Source: Cedecea selenatireducens (GTDB lineage: Bacteria > Pseudomonadota > Gammaproteobacteria > Enterobacterales > Enterobacteriaceae). From it: a DNA stretch of 64,000 nucleotides. How positions within the stretch are numbered: the stretch's first letter is position 1; each line of letters starts with the position of its first letter. Position numbers and translations under genes: made by a program. The stretch covers positions 1 to 64,000 of the forward strand of contig NZ_JBHIKW010000001.1 of assembly GCF_042138895.1 (NCBI RefSeq). The letters run 5' to 3'. This document shows positions 9,631 through 18,381 of this stretch, in pieces. Under the pieces are notes generated by a model. It ran no database searches. It saw only the letters and a list, made by a program, of their open reading frames with translations, and was not told the origin of the DNA.

Positions 9631-10392
9631 GTGCACTACCAGCCGCAAGATAACTTACTGCAAAACCGAATTATTTTAGTCACCGGCGCCAGCGATGGCA
9701 TCGGCCGTGTCGCCGCACTCACCTACGCTCGCTTCGGTGCTTCGGTCATTCTGCTGGGACGCAACGAACAGAAGCTTCGCGCCGTCGCCGGCGAAATCCA
9801 GTCCCACGGCCTGCTGCCAGCGCACTGGTTCACGCTCGACCTGGCCACGGCCACCCCGGAAGAGTGCCACGGCCTGGCAAACAAGCTCGCTACGCTGGTT
9901 CCGCGCCTCGATGGCGTACTGCATAACGCAGGTATTCTTGGCGACGTGGTGCCGATGGATAAGCAGAACCCGGACACCTGGCAGGCCGTGATGCAGGTGA
10001 ACGTTAACGCCACCTTTTTCCTGACTCAGGCTTTGCTTCCTTTATTACTCAAATCCGAATCCGGCTCGCTGGTCTTCACCACTTCCAGCGTTGGCCGCCA
10101 GGGCCGCGCTGGATGGGGAGCTTATGCTGCATCGAAGTTTGCCACAGAAGGCATGATGCAGGTGCTGGCCGAGGAATATAAGCAACACAACCTGCGCGTG
10201 AACTGCATTAACCCCGGCGGCACGCGTACGGCGATGCGCGCCAGCGCCTTCCCAACAGAAGATCCGTCAAAACTAAAAACGCCGCGAGATTTAATGCCGC
10301 TTTATCTGTGGCTGATGGGCGACGATAGCCGCCGAAAAACCGGCATGAGTTTTGACGCCCAGCCTAACCGCAAACCGGGGATTTCAGAATGA
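9631..10392 (+). CDS. yciK: YciK short-chain dehydrogenase/reductase
   Basis: Classical SDR oxidoreductase of 253 residues, one more than I recall for E. coli YciK. The NAD(P)-binding glycine motif is TGASDGIG, followed by HNAG, the catalytic serine in TTSSVGRQG, and the YxxxK pair in YAASK. The physiological substrate is unknown. The frame is open for 11 codons upstream, but the GTG at 9631 gives the family start (VHYQPQDN) and has GAGGAG 7 bases before it. The TGA overlaps the btuR ATG (ATGA), so the two genes are translationally coupled. Confidence 0.95.
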   Translation: MHYQPQDNLLQNRIILVTGASDGIGRVAALTYARFGASVILLGRNEQKLRAVAGEIQSHGLLPAHWFTLDLATATPEECHGLANKLATLVPRLDGVLHNAGILGDVVPMDKQNPDTWQAVMQVNVNATFFLTQALLPLLLKSESGSLVFTTSSVGRQGRAGWGAYAASKFATEGMMQVLAEEYKQHNLRVNCINPGGTRTAMRASAFPTEDPSKLKTPRDLMPLYLWLMGDDSRRKTGMSFDAQPNRKPGISE

Positions 10393-10979
10393 GTGAGGAT
10401 CGTTACCAGCAGCGACAGCAGCGGCAAAAAGAAAAGGTTGATGCCCGCATTGCGGATGCTCAGGAAGAGCGAGGGATCCTGATAGTCTTTACCGGCAACG
10501 GCAAAGGTAAAACAACCGCTGCATTTGGCACCGCCACCCGTGCAGTAGGCCACGGCAAAAAAGTCGGAGTAATTCAGTTTATCAAAGGCCAATGGCCGAA
10601 CGGCGAGCGTAATCTGCTGGAGCCGCACGGCGTGGAGTTTCAGGTGATGGCAACCGGCTTTACCTGGGAGACACAGAACCGTGAAACCGATACGGCCGCG
10701 TGCCTGGCGGTATGGGAGCAGGGTAAACGCATGCTGGCGGACGCTGCGCTGGATATGGTTATCCTCGACGAACTTACCTATATGGTGGCCTATGATTATC
10801 TGCCGCTGGAAGAAGTCTTAAGCGCGCTGGCTAGCCGTCCGGCAAACCAGACGGTGATTATCACCGGACGCGGATGTCATCGCGAGATTCTGGACATCGC
10901 CGACACGGTCAGCGAACTTCGCCCGGTGAAGCATGCGTTTGACGCCGGGGTCAAAGCGCAACCCGGCATTGATTACTGA
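10389..10979 (+). CDS. btuR: Cob(I)alamin adenosyltransferase
   Basis: CobA-type (BtuR/CobO/CobP) ATP:corrinoid adenosyltransferase, which attaches the 5'-deoxyadenosyl group to corrinoids in cobalamin assimilation. At 196 residues it is family length. The P-loop is TGNGKGKTTAA; further conserved segments are GVIQFIKGQW, ILDELTYMV and ITGRGCHREI. The start overlaps the yciK stop by four bases. The 3' end overlaps the stop of the convergent AraC-type gene by 7 bases, so this is the left boundary of the accessory cassette 10973-15679. Confidence 0.97.
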   Translation: MSEDRYQQRQQRQKEKVDARIADAQEERGILIVFTGNGKGKTTAAFGTATRAVGHGKKVGVIQFIKGQWPNGERNLLEPHGVEFQVMATGFTWETQNRETDTAACLAVWEQGKRMLADAALDMVILDELTYMVAYDYLPLEEVLSALASRPANQTVIITGRGCHREILDIADTVSELRPVKHAFDAGVKAQPGIDY

Positions 10980-11926
10980 AATTCCAGGCGCTTAAGCAGC
11001 TCCGCATTCAGCGGCAGGCAGAGACAATCCTCCCCCAGAGCCAGCTTGCTGTCGATGGCGCTTTGCCGGGAAACAAAGCGTTTTCGGTACTCCGTTGGCG
11101 TCAAACCGCAATACTTATTAAACGCGGCAATCAGGTATTTATGCTCCTGAAAACCGCAGGAGTGGCTAATGGTGGTGATAGGCGAACGCGTGTCTTTGAG
11201 CAGCGTGCGGGCTTTATTTAACCTCACCAGGGTCAGGTATTCTTTAAAGTTATGGCGGCTCACTTTCTTAAACTGCCGCGAAAACCATGAATAGCTGACC
11301 CCGATATAGCTGGCGACCTCGGCGAGGCTGAGGGGCTGATCAAATCGCTGGTTAATAAACTCAATTCCTTTCTTGATCATCGCCACGTCACGCTGCGCGC
11401 TCTCGACCCGACCCACCGGCTTTCCTGCCGTTACAAGCGCATCCAGCAGCAAATAAATTGCAGCAATACGCTGGAAAGGCGCACGGTCGTCTATCAGGTG
11501 TTCAATCAGCGTTTTTAGTCGCTGATGAACGACCCTGTCAGCGCTGTCCGTAACCCCATCCGGACGACACCAGTCAATGTCCGGTGCCGGATGTAATTCG
11601 TCGAACAGACCCGAGGAAAACTGCACCGTGACCAGCGTACTGCCCTCTTCCTCCGCACACAGCGAGTGGACCTCCTGGGCATTAATATAGAGCATTCCGC
11701 CCTTATTCAGTTCAATAGACTGCATGCCTACGGACAGGGTAAAACGCCCCGCAAGGACGGTGACAAGCTCAGGTGCCGGGTGCCAGTGAGGCTCGCAGTA
11801 ACGCACCTCAGCGGCAAAGACATTCAGCTTTTCGGCGTCGAAAGCTATCAGCTCATAGCCGCTCGCGTTCAGCTGCCGCCCTTCTGTTATTGCCGACCCG
11901 GCATGAATAGCTGAAAAAGAAAACAC
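10973..11926 (-). CDS. AraC-family transcriptional regulator of a glycoside cassette
   Basis: A 317-residue one-component regulator. The N-terminal cupin-like ligand domain (about 30-100) has HWHPAPELVTVLAG and GGMLYINAQEVHSL. The C-terminal AraC/XylS DNA-binding domain (about 185-290) has two helix-turn-helix units, SLAEVASYIGVSYSWFSRQF and ITTISHSCGFQEHKYL, and ends with the LTPTEYRKRF signature. It starts with GTG behind a G-rich ribosome site. It is the last gene of a minus-strand operon with the GH3 glycosidase (24-base gap) and the GPH symporter, so it probably controls that operon in response to the glycoside. The ligand is unknown. I do not recognise a named orthologue. Confidence 0.9.
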   Translation of the reverse strand: MFSFSAIHAGSAITEGRQLNASGYELIAFDAEKLNVFAAEVRYCEPHWHPAPELVTVLAGRFTLSVGMQSIELNKGGMLYINAQEVHSLCAEEEGSTLVTVQFSSGLFDELHPAPDIDWCRPDGVTDSADRVVHQRLKTLIEHLIDDRAPFQRIAAIYLLLDALVTAGKPVGRVESAQRDVAMIKKGIEFINQRFDQPLSLAEVASYIGVSYSWFSRQFKKVSRHNFKEYLTLVRLNKARTLLKDTRSPITTISHSCGFQEHKYLIAAFNKYCGLTPTEYRKRFVSRQSAIDSKLALGEDCLCLPLNAELLKRLEFQ

Positions 11927-11950
11927 GGCGCCCCCTGTGGCTGTTCATTA

Positions 11951-14302
11951 TTATTCCCCGGCGAGCACGGCGTTTAACTCATCTCGCTCAATATCCAGCC
12001 CAAGAAACTCGGTAAGCGCGATGAATAAGCCGCAAAAGAGGTCCGGTGCAACCCTGGTCAGCTTCTCCCGCACAACCTCTGGCGGCACAAGGCTTTTCCC
12101 GGCAACCAACGCCACTACGCGATCGAAGACTTCCGGCTGCTGAATCAACTGCTGTAGCGAGTTATCATCACGAAGCGTCATGTATTGCTCCTCGCAGTCA
12201 ACATTAAACCCGGCACTCAGCGGTAAATCGCGTGACGACCCGCCAACATACACCTGCCAGCGGCCGGGCGTTATTAGCCATTTTGCCAGACCCGGATGAT
12301 AGCAGCTCAGCTCGGCAACAGGCACCTGGAGGCTCACACGCCGCGTTTCTCCTGGCTCAAGGAGGATTTTACTAAAGGCTTTCAGCGCCCTTTCCTCACG
12401 AATCAGTTCCCCTTTTGGCGCACGGACGTAAAGCTGCACGATTTCTTTACCGGCGTATTTGCCGCAGTTCGTCACATCCACGTTAACCGTTAAGGTCTCA
12501 TTATCACCCAATCGCTCAGTAGAAAGTTCAATCCTGTCATACGCAAAACGCGTGTAGCTCAGGCCGAAGCCAAAAGGAAACAGCGGCGTCAGGCGGCGTT
12601 TATCATAATAGCGATAACCGACAAATAATCCCTCACTGTAATGGTGCTGCAGATTTTCCCCCGGATAATGCAGCCAGGCCGGCGTCTCTTCCAGCGTATT
12701 CGGAACGGTGACCGTGAGCTTGCCGCAGGGATTACGTTTGCCAAACAAAATGTCCGCCACGGCGCCCCCCATTCCCTGCCCGGCAAAAAAGGTTTCCAAC
12801 AATGCTTTGCATTCGCTCAGCCACGGCATCACCACCGCATCGCTGTTGGCCAGCACGACAACGACGTTGCGCTGTACCGCAGCGACCTCGCGGATAAGCT
12901 GCTCGTGGACCGCAAGAATATTCAGATCCTGACGGTCGCCGTTTTCACCATCTTCGCCGACGGCGGTACTGACAAAGACGACCGCGACATCCGCTTCTCG
13001 TGCGACGGTTATCGCTTCCTGAAGCGCCTGCGCATCTGCCTGTATATCGTCCGGTGTGCCTTCAGCCCACGAAACCGTAAACGCCTCTCCCGCCAACGCG
13101 AAGATCTCATCGAGAGGGCGATCGAGGAAATACGGCACCGTAGTGGCGCAACCTGATCCTTGAATAACAGGCTGTTGTGCTGGTTTGCCCAGCACCGCTA
13201 TACGGGGAGTTTTATCGGGCCGTAACGGAAGCAGGTCGTCTTCGTTTTTCAATAATACAATCGACTCTGCCGCCAGCCTCTGCGAAAGGGCGTGGTGTGC
13301 GGGGAAATCAGCAACGGCATCTCTGCGCCGATGGCGTTCTACTTTATCAATGAGTTCGAGCATTCTCAGACAGGCGCTGTCAACCACGCTAAGCGGCACT
13401 TCACCGGCCTCGATAGCCGCCAGCAATGTTTTCTTATCCCGTGCCGTTTCCGGCATGGCTAAATCATTACCTGCCATCAGCGAGGCGGGACGGTCTTTAA
13501 TTCCGTACCAGTCCGACATCACCAGGCCGCTATAGCCCCATTCATCTCGAAGGACTTTAGTGAGCAAGAAAGGATCCTGAGAGGTTTGAACGCCATTTAG
13601 CCGATTATAGGAGGACATCACGGTCCACGGATTCGATTTGGCAATCGCTCTCTGAAATCCTGCCAGATAAATTTCTCGTAGCGCACGTTCGTCTACTATT
13701 GAGTCCATTTCGGTACGGCGAAACTCTGAATTATTGGCGGCGAAATGCTTGAGGCTGGCGCCCACGCCCTCTGCCTGCAGGCCATTAATCAGGGCCGCTG
13801 CGATGTCGCCGCTGACAACCGGATCCTCGGAGTAATACTCATATCCCCGACCAGCAAGCGGAGTACGTCGAATATTAATTCCCGGTCCTAACAAAATCCC
13901 CACGCCCATTTTCTGGCACTCAAGCCCTAACGCTTGCCCCATTATTTGCACCAGGTCAATATCCCAGCTGCACGCCAGGCTTGAGCCGTTAGGGAAGCAG
14001 GTAGCAGGCAAAGAAGCGCTGAATAAGGCCTCGCTTCCTCCTTTCTGTTCATCCTCTACCGCCGCACCTGCCCGGTCGGCCGTTTGCGTGATCACGGAGA
14101 TAAAATCATCCATGCTCCACTTCTGCTGGCCGTCGATTTGAGCGCTGCTGTAACGTACGCCATAGGTGCCATCAGTCATGACGATATCTGGGATGCCGTG
14201 CTGTGGCAGAGAGGCTGTGCGCCACAGGCCGCTACCGCTCAGTAAGGTCACTTTTTCATTGGTCGTCATTGCCGCAAGCATTGCGTGAAAGTCAGCATTC
14301 AT
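11951..14302 (-). CDS. GH3 family glycoside hydrolase (probable beta-glucosidase)
   Basis: A 783-residue retaining glycoside hydrolase of family 3. The N-terminal barrel contains RRTPLAGRGYEYYSEDP (from about residue 145), KHFAAN (185) and the nucleophile aspartate in VMSDWYG (D264). The alpha/beta sandwich contains GEDGENGDRQDL, the likely acid/base region, and a C-terminal fibronectin III-like domain runs from about 600 (VDVTNCGKYAGKEIVQLY). No signal peptide is seen, so it acts in the cytoplasm on a glycoside imported by the upstream symporter (18-base gap). Beta-glucosidase is the most common activity of this subgroup, but xylosidase or another specificity cannot be excluded. Confidence 0.9.
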   Translation of the reverse strand: MNADFHAMLAAMTTNEKVTLLSGSGLWRTASLPQHGIPDIVMTDGTYGVRYSSAQIDGQQKWSMDDFISVITQTADRAGAAVEDEQKGGSEALFSASLPATCFPNGSSLACSWDIDLVQIMGQALGLECQKMGVGILLGPGINIRRTPLAGRGYEYYSEDPVVSGDIAAALINGLQAEGVGASLKHFAANNSEFRRTEMDSIVDERALREIYLAGFQRAIAKSNPWTVMSSYNRLNGVQTSQDPFLLTKVLRDEWGYSGLVMSDWYGIKDRPASLMAGNDLAMPETARDKKTLLAAIEAGEVPLSVVDSACLRMLELIDKVERHRRRDAVADFPAHHALSQRLAAESIVLLKNEDDLLPLRPDKTPRIAVLGKPAQQPVIQGSGCATTVPYFLDRPLDEIFALAGEAFTVSWAEGTPDDIQADAQALQEAITVAREADVAVVFVSTAVGEDGENGDRQDLNILAVHEQLIREVAAVQRNVVVVLANSDAVVMPWLSECKALLETFFAGQGMGGAVADILFGKRNPCGKLTVTVPNTLEETPAWLHYPGENLQHHYSEGLFVGYRYYDKRRLTPLFPFGFGLSYTRFAYDRIELSTERLGDNETLTVNVDVTNCGKYAGKEIVQLYVRAPKGELIREERALKAFSKILLEPGETRRVSLQVPVAELSCYHPGLAKWLITPGRWQVYVGGSSRDLPLSAGFNVDCEEQYMTLRDDNSLQQLIQQPEVFDRVVALVAGKSLVPPEVVREKLTRVAPDLFCGLFIALTEFLGLDIERDELNAVLAGE

Positions 14303-14320
14303 TTTGCTAATCCCCAGAAG

Positions 14321-15679
14321 TTAAAGCGTTTCCTGCTTGCGCAGACTCAGTTTATGAACGATATCGCGGTATTTATTTTCATCAAGGGAATAACAGGCAA
14401 CAAAAATCGCGCTGAGTGCGAACATCGCCCCTGGAAATAACGTCATCATAATATTGATACCGTTGATAGCGCTGGCACTAATATTACCGGCATCATAGTG
14501 GTAATAATCAAGCATCCACCCTGCACAGCCACCGCCGATGGCCATCGCAATTTTGGTGATAAAATTATAGAAACCATATATAGCACCTTCAGTACGAACG
14601 CCATGATGCCATTCGGCATATTCAACCGTGTCGGCTATCATCGACCACATTGCAACAAATCCGATACCCAGCGTAATGCTGTATAAGCAGACACCGGTCA
14701 TAATTAACCAAATATTATCTCCGGCGATGAAATATTGCATTAGCACACCCAACACACCGAGTAGCAATGCTGCCAGAGTCATTTTCTTTTTCCCCATTAG
14801 GGTAATTAATTTTTCGCACAAAACCGTCCCCACAATATAAGCGGCCGACTGAATAATGAAAAAAGTCGCGGTAAACCCTTGGTTACCAATAATGTATTTT
14901 ATAAAATAGATAGCAATCGCCATCCACACCGTATAGGCAATGTAGAAAAATACGGTGAACAATGACAGGTGAATAAGCGGTTTATTCCCGGTGACGGCCC
15001 TGAGCATTTCACGCAGCCCAGGTGAATGTGTGCTCTCTTCCGTGACCCTTTCCTTCGTCATGCCAAAACACAGCATAAACATGAAGGTAGCCAGCAGTGC
15101 GAAGCATGACACGGCAAAGACATAGCCGTACTGCTTATCGGTAAAAGGCGATATAATCCAGTCGGCCGTGGTTGAAACAATCAGGTAACCCAGGATCGCC
15201 AGCACAAATCGATAGACCGAAAGCGAGGCACGCGAGGCTTCATGCTGCGTGATACGGTTCGTTAACGCCGAATATGGCGTATTTACTGCCGTATATGCGA
15301 GGCAGTAAAGCGTATAAGAGATAAAGGCAAAATAGAATTTTGCGCCGCCGCCGAAGGGGAAAAAACACAATACGGTCAGCAAGCCTAAGGGAATCGCGCC
15401 GTAGCATATCCAGGGCCTTAGCTTCCCGTAGCGGCTGTGCGTCTTATCAATAGCAAACCCAATGACCACATTAAAAATGGCATCAATGATGCGAGCCACA
15501 ACAAATATCACGCTGGCCTGCGCGGCGCTAATCCCATATATATTGGTATAAAAGAAAAGCAAGAATAGTGATACAAACCCAAATGATAAATTAGAGGCAA
15601 AATCCCCTAACCCATAACCGACTTTTTCTTTTAAGCCGATCGCCACATAGCTTGCCGATAACTTCTGCACAGAATTCAT
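14321..15679 (-). CDS. GPH-family glycoside:cation symporter
   Basis: A 452-residue, 12-helix secondary transporter of the glycoside-pentoside-hexuronide family (MelB/XynP/UidB relatives). The family signature near the N-terminus is visible (KEKVGYGLGDFASNL, then RIIDAIFNVVIGFAIDKT with RYGKLRPWI). It is the first gene of the symporter-GH3-AraC operon and would bring the glycoside across the inner membrane with H+ or Na+. Its ATG follows a run of G residues. The 180 bases upstream are AT-rich and should hold the operon promoter, but no box pair is clear. Substrate is not deducible. Confidence 0.92.
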   Translation of the reverse strand: MNSVQKLSASYVAIGLKEKVGYGLGDFASNLSFGFVSLFLLFFYTNIYGISAAQASVIFVVARIIDAIFNVVIGFAIDKTHSRYGKLRPWICYGAIPLGLLTVLCFFPFGGGAKFYFAFISYTLYCLAYTAVNTPYSALTNRITQHEASRASLSVYRFVLAILGYLIVSTTADWIISPFTDKQYGYVFAVSCFALLATFMFMLCFGMTKERVTEESTHSPGLREMLRAVTGNKPLIHLSLFTVFFYIAYTVWMAIAIYFIKYIIGNQGFTATFFIIQSAAYIVGTVLCEKLITLMGKKKMTLAALLLGVLGVLMQYFIAGDNIWLIMTGVCLYSITLGIGFVAMWSMIADTVEYAEWHHGVRTEGAIYGFYNFITKIAMAIGGGCAGWMLDYYHYDAGNISASAINGINIMMTLFPGAMFALSAIFVACYSLDENKYRDIVHKLSLRKQETL

Positions 15680-15858
15680 GTTCCCCCCCGCACATTACAC
15701 AATGTTCAGCCAGTATAAGGAGGGTGCAAAACCATTACTTTGCGTTATTTGTCGAGCTATTTCCTGTTTTTTGTCTTTGTGCGAAAGTGTGAGAGTTGTC
15801 TCAAACAGGAATATCAGGAGAGACATTCCCGGCGAGGATTCACCGGGAATGAAGGGGA

Positions 15859-16734
15859 TTAACCGTTACTGCGACCGCCGGAACGACGATTGCCGCCGGT
15901 GGTCTGAGTGTGACGCTTAACGGCACGGCGAATCTGGTTCGCCTTCATACGGCGACGATCTTTTTCTACCGCCACCTTGCTGCTGGTTTCTTCCGGCAGC
16001 TCGACAAGCGTACGCAGGTAGTTTGTCTGGGCCAGATCGAGCTCAGTGTACCCGCCACGCGGCAAGCCTTTAGGCAGCTTGATATCGCCATAACGAACGC
16101 GAATAAGGCGGCTTACCTGCACGCCAACCGCTTCCCACAGGCGACGAACCTCACGGTTACGGCCTTCGGTCAGGGTCACGTTGTACCACTGGTTAATTCC
16201 TTCGCCACCGGTGAACTTGATAGTTTTGAATGCCGCAGGGCCATCCTCAAGCTGCACGCCGCGAGAAAGCTGCTTTACTTTATCGTCATCTATTTGACCA
16301 AAGACGCGAACGGAGTATTCACGCTCCACTTCACGGCTCGGGTGCATCAGGCGGTTAGCCAGCTCGCCGTCGGTGGTGAACAGCAGTAAACCGCAGGTGT
16401 TGACGTCCAGACGCCCTACGGCAATCCAGCGAGCACCGCGCAGCTTCGGCAGACGATCAAACACCGTCGGGCGCCCTTCCGGATCGCTGCGGGTACACAG
16501 CTCACCTTCCGGTTTGTAATAGGCCAGCACGCGGCAGATTTGTTCCGCAGACTCACGAATCGAGATCAAATGACCATCGATGCGAATTTTAAGCGACTGG
16601 GTAATTTCAACCCGATCGCCCAGCGTGGCAATTTTGCCATCAACGCTTACGCGACCAGCAGAGATAATGGTTTCAATCTCACGACGGGAACCATGGCCAG
16701 CGCGAGCCAGCACTTTTTGTAACTTTTCGCTCAT
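15859..16734 (-). CDS. rluB: 23S rRNA pseudouridine(2605) synthase
   Basis: RluB of the RsuA/RluB/E/F family, which modifies U2605 of 23S rRNA. It has 291 residues, the family length. An N-terminal S4 RNA-binding domain (about 1-60: LQKVLARAGHGSRRE) is followed by the synthase domain with the catalytic aspartate in GRLDVNTCGLLLFT and the motif EGRNREVRRL. The C-terminal 40 residues are basic and glycine/arginine rich, as in E. coli. In E. coli it neighbours btuR; here the glycoside cassette separates the two. Confidence 0.97.
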   Translation of the reverse strand: MSEKLQKVLARAGHGSRREIETIISAGRVSVDGKIATLGDRVEITQSLKIRIDGHLISIRESAEQICRVLAYYKPEGELCTRSDPEGRPTVFDRLPKLRGARWIAVGRLDVNTCGLLLFTTDGELANRLMHPSREVEREYSVRVFGQIDDDKVKQLSRGVQLEDGPAAFKTIKFTGGEGINQWYNVTLTEGRNREVRRLWEAVGVQVSRLIRVRYGDIKLPKGLPRGGYTELDLAQTNYLRTLVELPEETSSKVAVEKDRRRMKANQIRRAVKRHTQTTGGNRRSGGRSNG

Positions 16735-16931
16735 TGAGCTTCCTCGGGTGTCGCCTTCACAGGCGTCTCAGATACTTTGAAATCAAAAGGCATGGGCCTG
16801 ATGAAGTATAAATACGGATTCGGACCGCCGCCCGGTCGCAGTCAAATGCTGAGGGCAGCTTCGTGGCCGCACATAGTACACGAATTTTAGCGCAAATGGA
16901 GTTAAAACCCGTCTACCGGGTTTTACTCATA

Positions 16932-17750
16932 CTAATGATTCAGGCTGGCAAGCAGCGAGGCACGGTCGACGGGTAAACAGTCAGCGCTTGTTGCCACATC
17001 TCTTTGTGCCTGTGCGGCTTCACTGCCCGCAAGAAAGACGGGTAAATCGCTACTCAGCCACCGCTGATACAGCGCCTGCTGGCTGCTCGTCAGCGCTTTA
17101 TCCGTCCAAATCATAATGTGATCGGCGCTGATGCGGCTGAGGTCCGGGAACGGAATTTCACGATCCAGCACCTCAACGAAGAAACCGTCGCTGGCAAAAC
17201 GAATCCCTTCCAGCCACAGCTCAAGGGGATCTTTCAGCGAAAGCGCCAGAATAAACAGCCTGCCGCCGGGGCGTTTTCGCCCGCTGGCCAGCACGAACGT
17301 GGCGTATTCAATCAGGGCGGTGTCCAGCATAGCGCGGCTCATGGCCATTTCCTGCTGCACATCGGCGTCGAGCCACAGCCTCAGCGGCCGGACAATTTCA
17401 TCAATAAAAATAGCCGGAGGCACTTCGCGGCCGTAGCGCCAGATAAGCCCCCGCAGCTTCGTGGGCTGCATCGCCTCGCACTGCGCCAACAGGGCTTCCT
17501 GAACCTCAAGCCAGCCGGAAGGAGTGCCGGTTTCCTCACCGTTCAGCAGCGCCAGCATATCCGGCAACGCGGCGCCCTTTTCAAGCCAGCCTACAATCGC
17601 TGCGACCCGTGAACAGTGGGTAAAATTGAAAAAACGGTGCCCGTTCTCATCCACCTGCGGTTTGATTAAACCGTAACGCTGCCAGCTGCGAATATTGGCT
17701 GGCGTCACGCCGCACTGAGAAGCCAGAACATCAATGTTAAATCGGGCCAT
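16932..17750 (-). CDS. MerR-type DNA-binding regulator of unknown role
   Basis: A 272-residue protein with an N-terminal MerR winged helix-turn-helix (residues 1-70: IDVLASQCGVTPANIRSWQRYGL, then HRFFNFTHCSRVAAIVGWLEKG). The remaining 200 residues form no domain I can name; they look all-alpha/beta and soluble. Two in-frame ATGs exist; the second (17750) is preferred because GGAG lies 6 bases before it, whereas the first abuts the GGAG. The yciO stop is 10 bases upstream, so it forms an operon rnm-yciO-this gene. In E. coli this place holds yciQ. MerR-like regulators beside yciO occur in other enterobacteria from memory; the ligand is unknown. Confidence 0.85.
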   Translation of the reverse strand: MARFNIDVLASQCGVTPANIRSWQRYGLIKPQVDENGHRFFNFTHCSRVAAIVGWLEKGAALPDMLALLNGEETGTPSGWLEVQEALLAQCEAMQPTKLRGLIWRYGREVPPAIFIDEIVRPLRLWLDADVQQEMAMSRAMLDTALIEYATFVLASGRKRPGGRLFILALSLKDPLELWLEGIRFASDGFFVEVLDREIPFPDLSRISADHIMIWTDKALTSSQQALYQRWLSSDLPVFLAGSEAAQAQRDVATSADCLPVDRASLLASLNH

Positions 17751-17760
17751 AGCCATCTCC

Positions 17761-18381
17761 TTACAGGAAAGGTTTAACGTCCCCGACGCCCTCGCGCATC
17801 ACCACTGGCGCATCTTCCGTCAGGTCGATAACCGTGGTGGGCTGCTGGCCCAGATAACCGCCGTGGATGACCAGATCCACGACCTTCTCCAGACGATCTT
17901 TAATCTCTTCAGGGTCGGACTCGGTAAACTCATTGCCCGGCAGCATCAGCGAAGTTGACAGCATCGGCTCGTCCAGCGTTTCCAGCAGCGCCAGCGCAAT
18001 CGGGTTTGACGGCACGCGCAGGCCGATGGTTTTACGTTTTTCCTGCAGCAGGCGGCGCGGCACCTCTTTGGTACCCTTGAGGATGAAAGTATAGTTCCCC
18101 GGCGTGTTGTTTTTAATCAGGCGGAACGCGACGTTATCGACAAACGCATAGGTCGACAGCTCAGATAAATCCCGGCACATCAGGGTGAAGTTGTGGCCAT
18201 CGGGAAGCTGACGGATGCGGCAAATGCGCTCCATCGCCGATTTATCTTCCAGCTTACAGCCCAGCGCATAGCCGGAATCCGTAGGGTAAACAATCACCCC
18301 ACCTTTACGAATAATGTCCACTGCCTGGTTAATCAGGCGCGGCTGCGGGTTATCCGGGTGGATATAAAAAAACTGACTCAT
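17761..18381 (-). CDS. yciO: YciO, TsaC/Sua5-like protein
   Basis: A 206-residue member of the YrdC/Sua5/YciO family, the length of E. coli YciO. TsaC relatives make threonylcarbamoyl-AMP for tRNA t6A. YciO keeps the fold (GGVIVYPTDSGYALGC, TFILKGTKEVPRR, GLRVPSNPIALALLE, STSLMLPGNE) but is not essential and its exact role is unsettled. The start overlaps the rnm stop by four bases, so it is translationally coupled to rnm. Confidence 0.95.
   Translation of the reverse strand: MSQFFYIHPDNPQPRLINQAVDIIRKGGVIVYPTDSGYALGCKLEDKSAMERICRIRQLPDGHNFTLMCRDLSELSTYAFVDNVAFRLIKNNTPGNYTFILKGTKEVPRRLLQEKRKTIGLRVPSNPIALALLETLDEPMLSTSLMLPGNEFTESDPEEIKDRLEKVVDLVIHGGYLGQQPTTVIDLTEDAPVVMREGVGDVKPFL

Noticed and set aside
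15825..15850. ATTCCCGG/CCGGGAAT hairpin as the rluB terminator
   Set aside because: An 8-bp stem is present but the sequence following it on the minus strand has no T run, so I do not call a terminator.
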